The notes beneath the pieces were generated by a model. It was not told where the DNA came from and ran no database searches. It was given only the letters and a program-made list of their open reading frames with translations. A DNA stretch of 64,000 nucleotides. It comes from Ricordea florida (Eukaryota > Cnidaria > Anthozoa > Corallimorpharia > Ricordeidae). The stretch is from contig OX453276.1 in the NCBI GenBank assembly GCA_949710005.1, forward strand, positions 2,293,201-2,357,200, written 5' to 3'. Both the position numbers and the translations under genes were made by a program. This document shows, one piece after another, positions 1 through 23,790 of the stretch. The first letter of the stretch is position 1; each line of letters opens with the position of its first letter.

Positions 1-1
1 C

Positions 2-3000
2 CTACTGGGATGGGGTATAATCGGCAAGGTTTGCAAGTCTACATCTGATAGTGCCAAGAACGAAGGAGTGTGCAACAAGGTAGTGGTTAGTGAAACCTAT
101 GAACACTTTGCGCTCTCAACAAAGGCAAAGGAAATCATCAACCCAGAGAAGATTCTAAGAGTTCTTGAGTCAGACTTTATAGAAAGTTCTGCAAGTAAGA
201 AGCCTTACTCAGTAGAAGATCATAGATTTCTCACTATCCTGGAGAACGGTATCTTCAAGAGAGCAGACGGTCACTACGAGATGCCACTCCCTTTGAAGTC
301 GGATCAGATCTCTCTTCCTTTCAACCGTCAGCTAGCTTTCAAGAGATGGCATCAGTTACTAGCAAGATTCAAGAGAAACCCAAAGTACCTCGAAGATTAT
401 CGAGCCTTCATGAAAGATGTGATTGCCTTGTGTGCAGAGAGAGTACCAGCAGACCGCTTGAAGGTACGGGATGGAAGAGTCAACTATGTCCCCCATACAG
501 GAGTATACCACCCGAAAAAGCCGCAACAGATCCGAGTGGTCTTTGATTGTTCTGCACAGTTTGAAGGTGTGTCCCTCAACAACTACTTGCTGCAGGGCCC
601 AGATCAAATGAACACTTTATTGGGGATTCTGTGTAGATTCCGACGGGAAAGCGTGGCATTCATGACCGACATCAAGAGCATGTTTCATCAAGTCATGGTG
701 ACGGAAGACCATCGGGACCTGTTACGCTTCCTATGGTGGGAAGATGGGGATCCAAAGAAGAACGTTGTTGAGTACAGGATGAAGGTCCATCTTTTCGGAG
801 CCACTAGCTCACCCGGCTGCGCAAACTTTGGTTTGAAGAGAGCAGCGGATGATGGCGAGAGTGAATTTGGTAAAGAAGCTGCTTCATTCATAAGAGATGA
901 TTTCTATGTAGACGACGGACTTAAATCTGTTGCTACAGTGGAGAAGGCTGTCGCCCTGATAAAGGCAAGTAAAGGTATCTGTGCCAAAGCGGGATTGAAA
1001 TTGCACAAGATAACGTCAAACAGTAGGAAAGTTCTAGAGATGATTCCACTTGAAGAACGTGCCAGTGGTGTAAAAGAGTTAGATCTTGACGCGGATCCAC
1101 TGCCCTTGGAGCGTGCATTAGGAGTGATGTGGTGCGTCGAGAATGACAGCTTCAAATTTCGCATCGAACTTCGAGATCGTCCTTCAACCCGACGTGGTAT
1201 ACTGTCAACAGTGAGCTCGATCTACGATCCCAGTGGTTACGTGGCACCAGTCACCTTAAAGGGGAAACAAATTCTTCAACAGATGTGCAAAGACAAGCTT
1301 GAATGGGACAGTCCTCTTCCAGAAAGTCTCCGTCCTCAATGGGAGAAATGGCGTCAGGATATTCTCAACCTAGAGCAGCTAGAGATTCAGCGATGCTTTA
1401 AACCACAGAATTTTGGACAGATCCAAGCCAGTGAGTTGCACCATTTCTCTGATGCAAGTGTAGAAGGCTACGGACAGTGCTCGTATCTTCGAGTTGTTAA
1501 CACAAACAACCAAGTCCATTGTTCCTTTGTCGTTGGCAAGGCCCGAGTTGTCCCCCTAAAACAGATCACAGTGCCCAGGCTAGAATTAACCGCAGCCACT
1601 ATCTCAGCCAGAGTGAGTGAATTCTTGCGTCAAGAATTGTCTTACACGGATGTCAAGGAGTACTTCTGGACGGATAGCGACGTTGTGCTTGGATATATCA
1701 ACAATGACGCGAAACGGTTTCACGTATTTGTGGCTAATAGAGTACAGCAAATCCGTGACCTTACAGAGCCAAGTTCCTGGCTACACGTCGACACTGAAGT
1801 CAATCCTGCAGATCATGCATCTCGTGGTCTCACCGCCTCACAGTTGCTACAAGGGTCAAGTTGGCTGACCGGTCCAGAGTTTCTTTGGGAAAGTGGGCCT
1901 TTCCAGCCCAAGAAAACCAGAGGACACCCAGTTGATGAGAATGACCCAGAAGTGAAGAAGGCGCATGTTTTTAACACCCACGCAGAAGGTTCAATTACTC
2001 AGGCTCTTCGCCCGTTCAGGTCAGACCGTTTACACCATATTTCAAGCTGGCAGCGTGTGTTAAAGGTTGTAGCCATTTGCCTTCGACTTAAGACCAAGCT
2101 AGTGAGTAGAGAATTAAAGTCAAGTAGTCTCAGACAGACAAGTGCAACAAACGATAAAACAGTCCTGAAGGTAGCAGTCACGGTAGCAGAGCTCCAGGCA
2201 GCTGAGAAGGAAGTTTTGAAGATTGTTCAACGTGAGCAGTTTCATGAAGAGATTCAAGTTCTTGAGAGACTTAAGCTGGTAGGAGAAGCAACAGACAGAA
2301 ATACAGCAAGACAAAGAAATATAGCTATCAGGAGAAGCAGTTGTTTGTATCGCTTGGATCCATTTCTTGATGAGGATGACCTTATCCGTGTCGGTGGTCG
2401 CATCAAACGAGCCAACCTTCCGTTTGGAACTAAGCATCCTGTAGTTCTTCCAAGAAAAAGCCATATCACGACTCTGCTGATCCGATTTTGTCATGCTAAA
2501 GTAAACCACATGGGAAGAGGAATCACACACAATGAGCTACGCCAAAGAGGTTATTGGGTAGTTGGAGGCGCATCAGCTATATCAAACTGCATATCTCGGT
2601 GTGTAACCTGTAGGAAACTCCGTGGATGCCTGCAATTTCAGAAGATGGCGGACTTACCTGCAGATCGAGTGGAGCCCTCGCCTCCTTTCTCTTACTGTGC
2701 TGTTGACTTCTTTGGTCCATTTCTGATTAAGGAGAAGAGAAGTGAAGTGAAACGTTATGGAGTCATATTCACCTGTATGGCCAGCAGAAGTGTGCATCTG
2801 GAGATGGCTAACTCATTGAACACCTCATCCTTTATCAACGCATTGTGTCGTTTCCTCAATAGGCGTGGTCCAATACGACAGCTTCGCTGCGATCAAGGCA
2901 CCAACTTTATGGGAGCGAGAAATGAATTGAAGGCAGCCTTGAAAGAACTGGATCAAGAGCGTCTGCGTGAGTACTTAGTGGAAAATGGCTCTGACTGGAT

Positions 3001-3709
3001 ACCATTCGAGACGAACACACCCCATTCAAGTCACATGGGTGGCGCCTGGGAGCGTTTAATCCGGACCATTCGTAGCGCATTGGAGACACTGCTTCTCAAC
3101 GCTGGTACCCACTTAAACGACGAAGCCTTCAGAACGTTCTTGACGGAAGCAGAATGCATTGTGAACTCCAGACCCCTAACTACCAACTACCTGAATGATC
3201 CAGATGCACCAGAGCCACTTACGCCGAGTCATTTGCTCACTCTGAAACCAAAGGTTGTGATTCCACCCCCTGGAAAGTTCCAGAGAGCAGATCTATACTC
3301 CCGAATGTGGTGGAGAAGAGTGCAGTATCTCGCCAACGAATTCTGGCTCAGATGGCGTCGAGAGTTTCTCCAGAGTTTACAGACCCGTGATAAGTGGAAC
3401 CATTCAAGGCGTAACCTGTCTGTTGGAGATATAGTGATATCCAAGGAGGATGACAGCGCACGTAATCAGTGGCCACTTGCCCGAGTTGTTGAAGTTTACC
3501 CTAGTGCGGATGGATGCGTCAGGAAAGTCAAGATTATGATGGCGAATGGGGAGCTTGACAAGAATGGGAAACGTCAAAAACCTCCTACGTTCCTGAACAG
3601 ACCCATCCACAAACTGGTCCTGTTATTACCCTGTGAAGAGTCTGATGTTACTGTTGAAAACAATAGAAAGACCGAGGAGTTCCCCAACGAGGAGCCAACG
3701 TCTCAGTGA
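2..3709 (+). CDS. BEL/Pao pol polyprotein: reverse transcriptase, RNase H, integrase (5' partial)
   Basis: The frame is open from base 2 with no start codon in the window; the GTG at 68 is not a start. In order: an N-terminal stretch (LLGWGIIG) typical of the region between protease and RT in Pao elements; an RT with FMTDIKSMFHQV, HLFGATSSPGC and the catalytic YVDD box at 905-916; an RNase H region (HHFSDASVEGYGQC, TDSDVVLGYI); then an integrase with an HHCC zinc-binding segment near 2490-2620, a DDE core (CAVDFFGPF, LRCDQGTNF, and the glutamate in GGAWERLIRTI) and a C-terminal domain of the kind found in Pao integrases. The enzymes copy element RNA into DNA and insert it. No stop or frameshift is seen through the TGA at 3707. 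Family assignment is by motif recognition; activity is unknown. Confidence 0.92.
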   Translation, partial: LLGWGIIGKVCKSTSDSAKNEGVCNKVVVSETYEHFALSTKAKEIINPEKILRVLESDFIESSASKKPYSVEDHRFLTILENGIFKRADGHYEMPLPLKSDQISLPFNRQLAFKRWHQLLARFKRNPKYLEDYRAFMKDVIALCAERVPADRLKVRDGRVNYVPHTGVYHPKKPQQIRVVFDCSAQFEGVSLNNYLLQGPDQMNTLLGILCRFRRESVAFMTDIKSMFHQVMVTEDHRDLLRFLWWEDGDPKKNVVEYRMKVHLFGATSSPGCANFGLKRAADDGESEFGKEAASFIRDDFYVDDGLKSVATVEKAVALIKASKGICAKAGLKLHKITSNSRKVLEMIPLEERASGVKELDLDADPLPLERALGVMWCVENDSFKFRIELRDRPSTRRGILSTVSSIYDPSGYVAPVTLKGKQILQQMCKDKLEWDSPLPESLRPQWEKWRQDILNLEQLEIQRCFKPQNFGQIQASELHHFSDASVEGYGQCSYLRVVNTNNQVHCSFVVGKARVVPLKQITVPRLELTAATISARVSEFLRQELSYTDVKEYFWTDSDVVLGYINNDAKRFHVFVANRVQQIRDLTEPSSWLHVDTEVNPADHASRGLTASQLLQGSSWLTGPEFLWESGPFQPKKTRGHPVDENDPEVKKAHVFNTHAEGSITQALRPFRSDRLHHISSWQRVLKVVAICLRLKTKLVSRELKSSSLRQTSATNDKTVLKVAVTVAELQAAEKEVLKIVQREQFHEEIQVLERLKLVGEATDRNTARQRNIAIRRSSCLYRLDPFLDEDDLIRVGGRIKRANLPFGTKHPVVLPRKSHITTLLIRFCHAKVNHMGRGITHNELRQRGYWVVGGASAISNCISRCVTCRKLRGCLQFQKMADLPADRVEPSPPFSYCAVDFFGPFLIKEKRSEVKRYGVIFTCMASRSVHLEMANSLNTSSFINALCRFLNRRGPIRQLRCDQGTNFMGARNELKAALKELDQERLREYLVENGSDWIPFETNTPHSSHMGGAWERLIRTIRSALETLLLNAGTHLNDEAFRTFLTEAECIVNSRPLTTNYLNDPDAPEPLTPSHLLTLKPKVVIPPPGKFQRADLYSRMWWRRVQYLANEFWLRWRREFLQSLQTRDKWNHSRRNLSVGDIVISKEDDSARNQWPLARVVEVYPSADGCVRKVKIMMANGELDKNGKRQKPPTFLNRPIHKLVLLLPCEESDVTVENNRKTEEFPNEEPTSQ

Positions 3710-3832
3710 AGCACCATCCAGTTGATGCAAGGAACTTTGTTGCAAACTCTGAACCTTGTTAACCCATTTTGTTCGCTTTTTGGTTTGAAATTTTCTAAGT
3801 TGGTAATTGTTAGTAAACAATTAGAGGAGCCA

Positions 3833-4188
3833 TGTTACTTCAGCTTTATGCAGAAAAGTTGGTCAGCGGTGGATACCGCATAAGCAGCCACGCCAGATTT
3901 GCATGCGGCCATGTTGTTTGCCTTTTTTTACAGTTCGTTTTATGTCAAGTAGTTTTTTGAGTTTGTATCCATGTAATCAATGCCCATCGGATCTTCAGGA
4001 CCAACGTTTTAAGGCCTAAACGGTAAGAACTTTTCAGTGAAACCCTAAGGTGCCATTTTCTTCGTTATTTCTGGCCTATTCTACTCGTAGTCATATTTTG
4101 TGTACGCACCCTACAGATTGTTATCTCAAGATCATTAAAGAAAGTGTAAAGACAAGTCGTCCAGCAGTTATTCTTGTGAATGACAACG
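3833..4188 (+). repeat. Probable 3' LTR of the BEL/Pao element
   Basis: Sequence after the pol stop changes character. TGTTACTTCAGC at 3833 follows a purine-rich stretch (AATTAGAGGAG), as expected for a polypurine tract and an LTR start. An ATTAAA polyadenylation-like signal lies near 4134. With no 5' LTR in view, the end is a guess. Confidence 0.4.
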
Positions 4189-4254
4189 TTTAGGTTACCG
4201 CAACTCTTCCCGTGAGTAGTCGAGTGATACACGGGAGGCCAGCCACATTGCCAT

Positions 4255-4375
4255 TTGAAGTAAAGGCACACACAAGAAGCCTTAAAGCCCACAAGGCTTG
4301 AGCGTATCTCTGGACCTCCAACTTGGAAGTCCGACATGCTAACCAGTACACTACTGTGTCTCCACATGTCCATTG
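4255..4375 (-). repeat. tRNA-derived SINE fragment (family A)
   Basis: Read on the minus strand this matches the tRNA-like head of the SINE copies at 29740, 45770 and 46845 (GGACCTCC..GGAAGTC..GCTAAC..ACACTAC..GTGTCTCC on the plus strand). It is a truncated copy between the BEL element and the first visible MCM3 exon. Confidence 0.6.
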
Positions 4376-4544
4376 TAGAGTAAAGCTATTTAACTTCTTG
4401 TTTGATAGGTTAGGCAATTTGGAGCTTAATCATTTTGATATCCCCAAGTTGTTAATACTGCCTATTTGCACGACAATCAACAGCGTAATATTTAAAAGAG
4501 AATTGCATCTTGAAAGAAAAAGGAACAGCGTTCCAGTAAATTTA

Positions 4545-4575
4545 TTAAATCGGGGGGGGGGGGGGGGGTCACCCA
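4545..4575 (+). repeat. Poly-G tract
   Basis: A run of about 19 G residues. The stretch 4376-4824 has no recognisable exon. Confidence 0.8.
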
Positions 4576-4824
4576 GACCATGTGCTAGCAGTGACTCAAA
4601 ACATATATATTTCGCCTGTCGGGTCAAGAAGCCTTTCTCTGTCGGGTCATTGATCCAAGGCCCGTCTTTTATCTGGAACACTGGAGCAACTGCTAACTTT
4701 CTGTCATGCCTGGCATATTTAATATTTAAAAGCTTTCAGAAAGTTGCCTGTTCAAACTAATTTATATTAGTGCGAATGTTAAAGCATTTAGTTAATTGGC
4801 AAATGCAAACTTATTTTATTGTAG

Positions 4825-18266
<13,442 letters not shown>

Positions 18267-18563
18267 ATCTAACACAAGATCCGTAACAGACCAAACTTTC
18301 AACCTGGAGAAAGAAAGACTCCTCTGTTATTCATTTACAAGACTCTCTGTGCTGTCATGTGACCGTGTGATGTCATGAGTGCTAGAGACGCTTTGGTTTT
18401 AATTGTGGCCTGGGTCCAAGGCGTGACTGTATAATGTAAAATGACTCCTTAGTTGGGGGGGGTGGGGGGGGGAGACGGTTTCGAAGGCTATGTAAATTGC
18501 TGTGTCGTTTCCCGTTATGTTAACTGCATTGTTAAATTTAATCAGTGTTATCATCTGAATGGC

Positions 18564-18569
18564 ATTAAA
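18564..18569 (+). terminator. Candidate MCM3 polyadenylation signal (ATTAAA)
   Basis: ATTAAA lies about 300 bases after the MCM3 stop and is the best signal before the AT-rich repeats. No transcript evidence. Confidence 0.45.
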
Positions 18570-18776
18570 ACGTGAAAGCTGACTGATGGATGTATAAACG
18601 AGTATGTATCATACTTATTGACCTACCAACAGGAAATATTTTGATTGTAATTGGTTCAAAGACCAAAGCTTTGAATCTTCCTGATGGATTCCAGAGGACA
18701 GTGCCGCAAAAAGAAATATATCAAACCGATGAATCAACTCTGAACAACGATCCATCGATTTCTTTTATGCTCCATA

Positions 18777-18826
18777 ATACTAATAATAATGATAATAATA
18801 ATAATATTAATAATAATAATAATTAT
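18777..18826 (+). repeat. (AAT)n microsatellite
   Basis: Imperfect AAT/GATAAT run just 3' of MCM3; a second short (AAT)n is at 19312-19342. Confidence 0.9.
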
Positions 18827-19429
18827 TTTTTAAAAATAGGCACCAGTTTATTATAAAAATGTCAGTAAAAATTTCAATAGCCTACCTATGTACACGAGTT
18901 AAAATATTACAAAACTAAGGTGAACTATTTACAAAATATAAACTTATTTACATATTTCTGTTCGTAAAAAAAAAAAAATCTGATTTTCATTTACGTCTTT
19001 AAATAAATATTTCAAAACCAAAATTTTACAAATAGTGAATATAAAAAAAAAAGAAAAGCTGTAGAAATTCTATACGTATTATGCTCGCTATAACTATTGC
19101 ATCCGTGCTTGACCTTTATCTATTTCCATGTCAATGTCATTAATGTTAAGATTGTTCTTTCTTCTGATAGTTCGTGAACCTCTGAGGCACAGAATCGCTG
19201 ATCTTAAAATTGCAAAGGAGACTTTTGTCCTGACCCAAGCGACAGTCGTGGAGTAGTGTTCTCCTTTCTTCATTGCCAAAAGTTGTGCTAGTCTGCAGTG
19301 GTATCGTCTGCAATAATAATTATAATTATAATAATAATAATAAGCAATTTTACACTGGATAGCCCTTCAGTGCAAATGTACTGTTATCAGTGGGGTCCCG
19401 ATTGAATGATCTTGGATCACCATTTCCGG

Positions 19430-19571
19430 CATATAATTCATGGTAGGCCACCATATAGTCTCCCAGCCATATAATGCTAACCAGTGAACACCTTGTTATA
19501 CTTCCCTGCAAACCACTGTATGCCCCTGTACACCCTGGAAGACTATATGGTGGCCTACCATGAATTATATG
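19430..19571. repeat. Foldback element with perfect 32-bp arms
   Basis: 19430-19461 and 19540-19571 are exact reverse complements, separated by 78 bases. No gene is seen in 18267-22573; this interval is made of repeats like this one and unassigned AT-rich sequence. Confidence 0.85.
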
Positions 19572-20121
19572 CCCCATTTCCTCCCTTCAAACAAAATGAT
19601 TGGTGCTATGGTTTTCATCAGGTGACATACGGAACCTTATTAAAGTTGTTACCCCATCACCAACACAGAGAATCTCTGGAGGCTTTTTTTTTTGTTTCAT
19701 TTTCATTCCAGAGCAGTTGGGTGTTACAGTTCTTTATTTTTTACTATTCCTAGTAATTTTAAATTAAGACGAGCAAATTCCATTTTATGTATGAAGTTAA
19801 TTTGGACAATTCCCCGAAGGCGCCGAGTTCGTGTTTTTGTGAATTGACCTAGATTTCGGTTTGGTTTTGGCTTTGATCCACTGACACTACTCCTCAGTAA
19901 AACAAATTCATTGTTTGCTCAATTAAAAAGGGTTTAAGCTAATGAGCTCGACTACTGGTGCTAAACGGGAAAATGGTTTTGCTTTGAGAAACTTTAACAG
20001 TCAAAAGCACTATTCGTTTGCGAGTCGTTCATCAAAACTATTCCTTGGTTGAACATTTTTTACTCGTACGATTGTGACTATTCGCGCGAAATTCTGTCTG
20101 CGGGATTTCATCTATTAATTA

Positions 20122-20421
20122 ACAATTAGACCCGTAGCCTGCAAGGGCTACGGGTCAATAGCCCATGAGGCGAAGCCGAATGGGCTATTGACCTGTAGCC
20201 CTTGAGGGCGAAGGGTCTAATTGTTTTAGTATCACCCAACTAGTCGGACAGAAAAAGCAATAATAAAGTTAGCAAATGCAAGTTGAAGAAAGATTTATTT
20301 GGGAATAAAACAAAAGGAAGCGCCACGAATTTCGCTACTCGAGGACTATTACTAATAGACCTCTAGTAGCGTAGCCAATCAGATTGCGGCATTTACATAA
20401 GTCCACTAGTTGGGTGATACT
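20122..20421. mobile_element. Paired palindrome and TIR element
   Basis: 20122-20133 (ACAATTAGACCC) pairs with 20213-20224, with further pairing inside (CCCGTAGCC..GGGCTACGGG, AGCCCAT..ATGGGCT). Directly after it, 20228-20244 (AGTATCACCCAACTAGT) has its exact inverse at 20405-20421. This looks like a MITE with a palindromic neighbour or nested insertion. Confidence 0.7.
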
Positions 20422-21255
20422 AATACTTGTTAGTCCAGGATTTGTTAAAATACTGTTCAGTGGCTTCAGCAGTACCACAATTCAATGAGATAAATAAGTT
20501 CATATTTACTGGCAGACAGAACTCTATTCGAGCAGTTGTTCACGCAAATCAAAACTTTACCCAACTGTGTTCATAGAACCTCTATTCTGTACTGCAACTC
20601 GCACGAAGAAGTAAGTCCTTTTGGAGTATTGATTTAAACTTTCACATCCATCTTAATCTGAACTTTTGACAGAGTTTTCTATAGATTTGACTCTAGTGCG
20701 CCGTAGAAGGCAAAGTGATAGTTTTTGCCTTACCATGGAGCCGCATATTGGTACCATCCGAACCCGAAAGGGCGAGTGAATGTCGACTGGTAGGTCGGCT
20801 ACGGAAAGGTCTTCCACGCCATTTCCTAAGTCCGAGGATGCGTAAAGTTAACTTAAAAACAAATTAAGATCCTGGAACTGCACGCGTTTCACTGTGGACC
20901 TGAAAACTTTTGGGCTCCGAAAACCAATTCTACAAACCTGTTTTACCACGTCCTGAAGAAAAAAGTATTCCTCTCTCTGGCAAAGTTCAATAGACAAGAA
21001 CACTTTCGTTACCAAACTAACCAAAATCTGTCCGGAAAGTATCGGGCTTTTCAAGAATTAACCATCAAGCCATTTTTTTGAGAGGGGTTAGGCAATTTTG
21101 TCTTGTTAGGAATTGTTTTTCCTTTACTGAAAATGTCCGTCTTTTCTCTCCTGGTCCACTGTGCATGATTACTTTTTATACTTTTGCTGTGCAGGAATTT
21201 TTGCCAATATGGCAATATCTGTCGAGACATTTACGATAGCGAAAGACTGAAGGAA

Positions 21256-21467
21256 TTAACCCTTTAAGCCCCAATATCAATATTCTTTTTCTCCTAACTG
21301 TTCTCTTATATTTGTTATGTTACTAATGAGAAGAATTTGTTTAGATATCAATACAACTCTTGGTGATCATTTTCGTTATTCTCATAACCTAGGCTGAATG
21401 GTTGATGAACAGTGAATATTGTAATGAGAAATTGGATGCTGGTCACTACTAGGACGTTAAGGGTTAA
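21256..21467 (+). mobile_element. MITE, TTAACCCTTTAAG family, intact ends (212 bp)
   Basis: Starts TTAACCCTTTAAGCCCC and ends GTTAAGGGTTAA; the outer TTAA is the target type used by piggyBac elements. The body matches the copies at 13696-13901 and 50216-50427. A fragment in the opposite orientation follows at 21540-21625. Confidence 0.8.
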
Positions 21468-21869
21468 CTATCATTGCAGCTTCAATGAGAAATGTTTGGT
21501 TTTGCATAACATAGCAGAAGATTGTACTACTCTAACATTTCGCATCTAATTTCTCATTTCAATATTCGCTGTTTATCAACCATTCAGATTATGAGAATAA
21601 CGAAAGTGATCACCAAAAAAGAGTTCGCATACAAATGCTGTATGGCTTCGTATTCAAACGTTCCTTTCATATCAGGAGTGTATAATTCAGTTTGATAAAA
21701 ATTAAACTTGAGTTAAATTTGTCGTAGGTACCAATACCAAAGCTTCATTTTTTTTAATCTGAGATTTCATCCAAAAATATGACATTGCCACAGAACAATG
21801 GCTTTTCATAGAATGGCTACTCTCCACGCTTTAACCTACAGGGGAAAAAGTTAGAACCAAAACAAATTA

Positions 21870-22318
21870 CAGTACAGTACTGTTCAGACAATGGTTACAC
21901 AGATGAAAAATGTAGAACCACACTGTATAGTAAAACAAACAGTACCACAGTACAGTTCTGTTCAGTAGCTTTACAAAGAATGGTCACACTGCATGGTTTG
22001 ATCCACAGATGAAAAAGTTAGAACCACACTGTATAGTAAAACAAACAGTACCACAGTACAGTTCTGTTCAGTAGCTTTACAAAGAATGGTCACGCTGCAT
22101 GGTTTGATCCAGAGATGAAAAAGTTAGAACCACACTGTATAGTAAAACAAACAGTACCACAGTACAGTTCTGTTCAGTAGCTTTACAAAGAATGGTCACG
22201 CTGCATGGTTTGATCCAGAGATGAAAAAGTTAGAACCACACTGTATAGTAGAACAAATTAAACAGTACCAATGTACAGTACTGTTCAGGAGCTTTTCATA
22301 GATTGCTCACGCTGCATG
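21870..22318 (+). repeat. 106-bp tandem repeat, array 2 (about 4-5 units)
   Basis: Successive near-identical units (AACAGTACCACAGTACAG, GAATGGTCACGCTGCATGG, GATGAAAAAGTTAGAACCAC). The array runs into the shared tail at 22319. Confidence 0.88.
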
Positions 22319-22573
22319 ATTTGATCCACAGAAGAAGAGAATTCGAACCACAATGTTTAGAAGAACACAGCACAGTGCTTTTCAGGAACAGTAACGTGAC
22401 ACAAAGAGTTCACGTTGGATGTTTTCGTTGATAGAAGAAAATATTTCCTTGATATATTCCAAGGTTGCTTGTTTTTTATATAAATTATAACCTTACTAGG
22501 AATCTGTTTCATTTTCTGCTCATATGATATAATATTTTATCAATATTTATTTATTTGATACTTATATTTCAAA
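22319..22573. repeat. Array-flanking tail duplicated at 58620-58875; 3' UTR side of the class A GPCR
   Basis: Matches 58620-58875 block by block (TTTTCAGGAACAGTAACGTG, GATAGAAGAAAATATTTC, AGGAATCTGTTTCATTTTCT, TTTTATCAATATTTATTTAT). It directly follows the GPCR stop on the minus strand and includes a minus-strand AATAAA near 22547-22553, so it may be the GPCR's 3' UTR. Confidence 0.75.
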
Positions 22574-23521
22574 TTAAATATTGGAATCTCGGCACCTGAA
22601 TATTTTTGCATACTCATCTCTAAAGGCTTTATTTAAGAGCCCGTATATAAGAGGATTTGTGGCAGCGGTAATGAACAGTAAGTAATCGTACATCAAGTGT
22701 ACCCAACGAGGAAGAGAGAATCCACTGACATATAAAACGCCGACCACACAAACTGGAACCCACAGAATGCAAAACACAAGAACAATGGCGAAAATCATCT
22801 TTGAGATTCGAATGTCTTCCACACGACATGTCGGAAGGCCGTGGTTCTGTCGAGGGGACTGGGCTCCCCTTAAACTTGGACCCACCAGCACTGTGTGCTG
22901 GTGCACTGCTCGGTAGACTTTGAAATACGACAGCAATACCACGGTCAGCGGAGTTATTATAAAGGTTAGGAAACACGGTAGGAGGACTATTCTTTGCGTG
23001 GAAGGGTCTGAGAACGCGGGAATGCAAAAGAAATGAGGTGCAAATTGGAACCAACCGTTTCCGAGAAATACCAATCCAAGAGACATCGCGGCAGACACTG
23101 CGAGAGATGCGATTGCCACAAACAATGCGAACTTTCTTGTGAAGATTTTTCTGTACCTTACAGGACGCACAACTCGGTAATATCGATTCACCGCGGTCAC
23201 GGAAACAATCATCAAAGAATAAGCCATCCAAATATTGATCACTTGACCCTGGATTTGACAAATCGTTTCGCCATACACCCACTGACCTGTAATGGCGGCG
23301 CCTAGCGTCAGTGGCATGCATGTGACTGCCATGAACCAATCAAATATCGCCAGCGAGAGGATGTGCCAGTGAGTGATGCTTCGCAGTCCTGGGTTTCTTG
23401 AAATGGCCGTGATCACGAATAAATTCCCCACTATAGCAACTATATCGATGAGTAAAAACAGCAATGATTCAACAATAACAGACTGTTGGCTACGTTGCAT
23501 CAAAACTTCCTGGTACGGCAT
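22574..23521 (-). CDS. Class A (rhodopsin-like) GPCR, melatonin-receptor-like, single exon
   Basis: A 315-residue plasma-membrane receptor of a class that couples to G proteins; the ligand is unknown. Seven hydrophobic segments are visible. Hallmarks: VGNLFVIT in TM1, LSLAIFDW (Asp2.50) in TM2, a TM3 cysteine (GETICQ) paired with an ECL2 cysteine (HFFCIP), NRY in place of DRY after TM3, LWVP in TM6, and NPLIYGLLN in TM7, followed by a short tail. NRY and the NPxIYG form resemble melatonin receptors, whose relatives are numerous in cnidarians; subfamily naming is inference. The start chosen is the ATG at 23521. The frame extends upstream to a TTG at 23599, but that is not a eukaryotic start, and the upstream stretch belongs to a local duplication. 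A spliced 5' exon cannot be excluded. No intron interrupts the helices. Confidence 0.88.
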   Translation of the reverse strand: MPYQEVLMQRSQQSVIVESLLFLLIDIVAIVGNLFVITAISRNPGLRSITHWHILSLAIFDWFMAVTCMPLTLGAAITGQWVYGETICQIQGQVINIWMAYSLMIVSVTAVNRYYRVVRPVRYRKIFTRKFALFVAIASLAVSAAMSLGLVFLGNGWFQFAPHFFCIPAFSDPSTQRIVLLPCFLTFIITPLTVVLLSYFKVYRAVHQHTVLVGPSLRGAQSPRQNHGLPTCRVEDIRISKMIFAIVLVFCILWVPVCVVGVLYVSGFSLPRWVHLMYDYLLFITAATNPLIYGLLNKAFRDEYAKIFRCRDSNI

Positions 23522-23539
23522 TTCTGCTGTCGGAGGAGG

Positions 23540-23790
23540 TGAATTATACGCCACTGTACACAGTCGAAAGTTCGAACTTTCAAATCTTCCGTTTTCCAAC
23601 GTCGAAATATACCATGCTGTTTTGACCTCTTTTCGAAAATAAGAAAATGTTGCAATTCTTCCACTTGACCCAAGGAGATAGATTATACACCACTATTCAC
23701 GGTCAAAAATTCAAACATTTTATATCTCCGTCCGTTTTCCAATGTGGAGATTTTCCGTGCTGTTTCTAGCGAATCCAGCTTAAGACAATG
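23540..23790. repeat. Diverged direct duplication upstream of the class A GPCR
   Basis: The block at ~23545-23625 (CCACTGTACACAGTCGAAA..CCGTTTTCCAACGT..CATGCTGTTT) recurs at ~23690-23770 (CCACTATTCACGGTCAAAA..CCGTTTTCCAATGT..CGTGCTGTTT). It lies in the likely 5' UTR/promoter side of the GPCR. Confidence 0.6.

Larger units (their letters stand above)
1..4188 (+). mobile_element. BEL/Pao LTR retrotransposon, 3' part (left end outside window)
   Basis: The window opens inside a BEL/Pao-type element. One uninterrupted pol frame runs from the edge to 3709, then about 120 bases of untranslated sequence, then a likely 3' LTR starting near 3833. The 5' LTR, gag and primer site are not in the window, so the LTR cannot be confirmed by comparison and the right boundary is approximate. 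The element lies in the same orientation as MCM3, just left of the first MCM3 exon visible here. It therefore probably sits in an MCM3 intron, with the N-terminal MCM3 exons further left. The open frame suggests a fairly young insertion. Confidence 0.8.

Noticed and set aside
18420..18475. G-rich tract 3' of MCM3 as a regulatory quadruplex
   Set aside because: Homopolymer G runs occur several times in the window (4551, 24778, 29720) within repeats; nothing ties this one to regulation.
23522..23599. 26-residue N-terminal extension of the class A GPCR
   Set aside because: The frame is open, but its first codon is TTG; no ATG or good acceptor supports it, so the ATG at 23521 was used.
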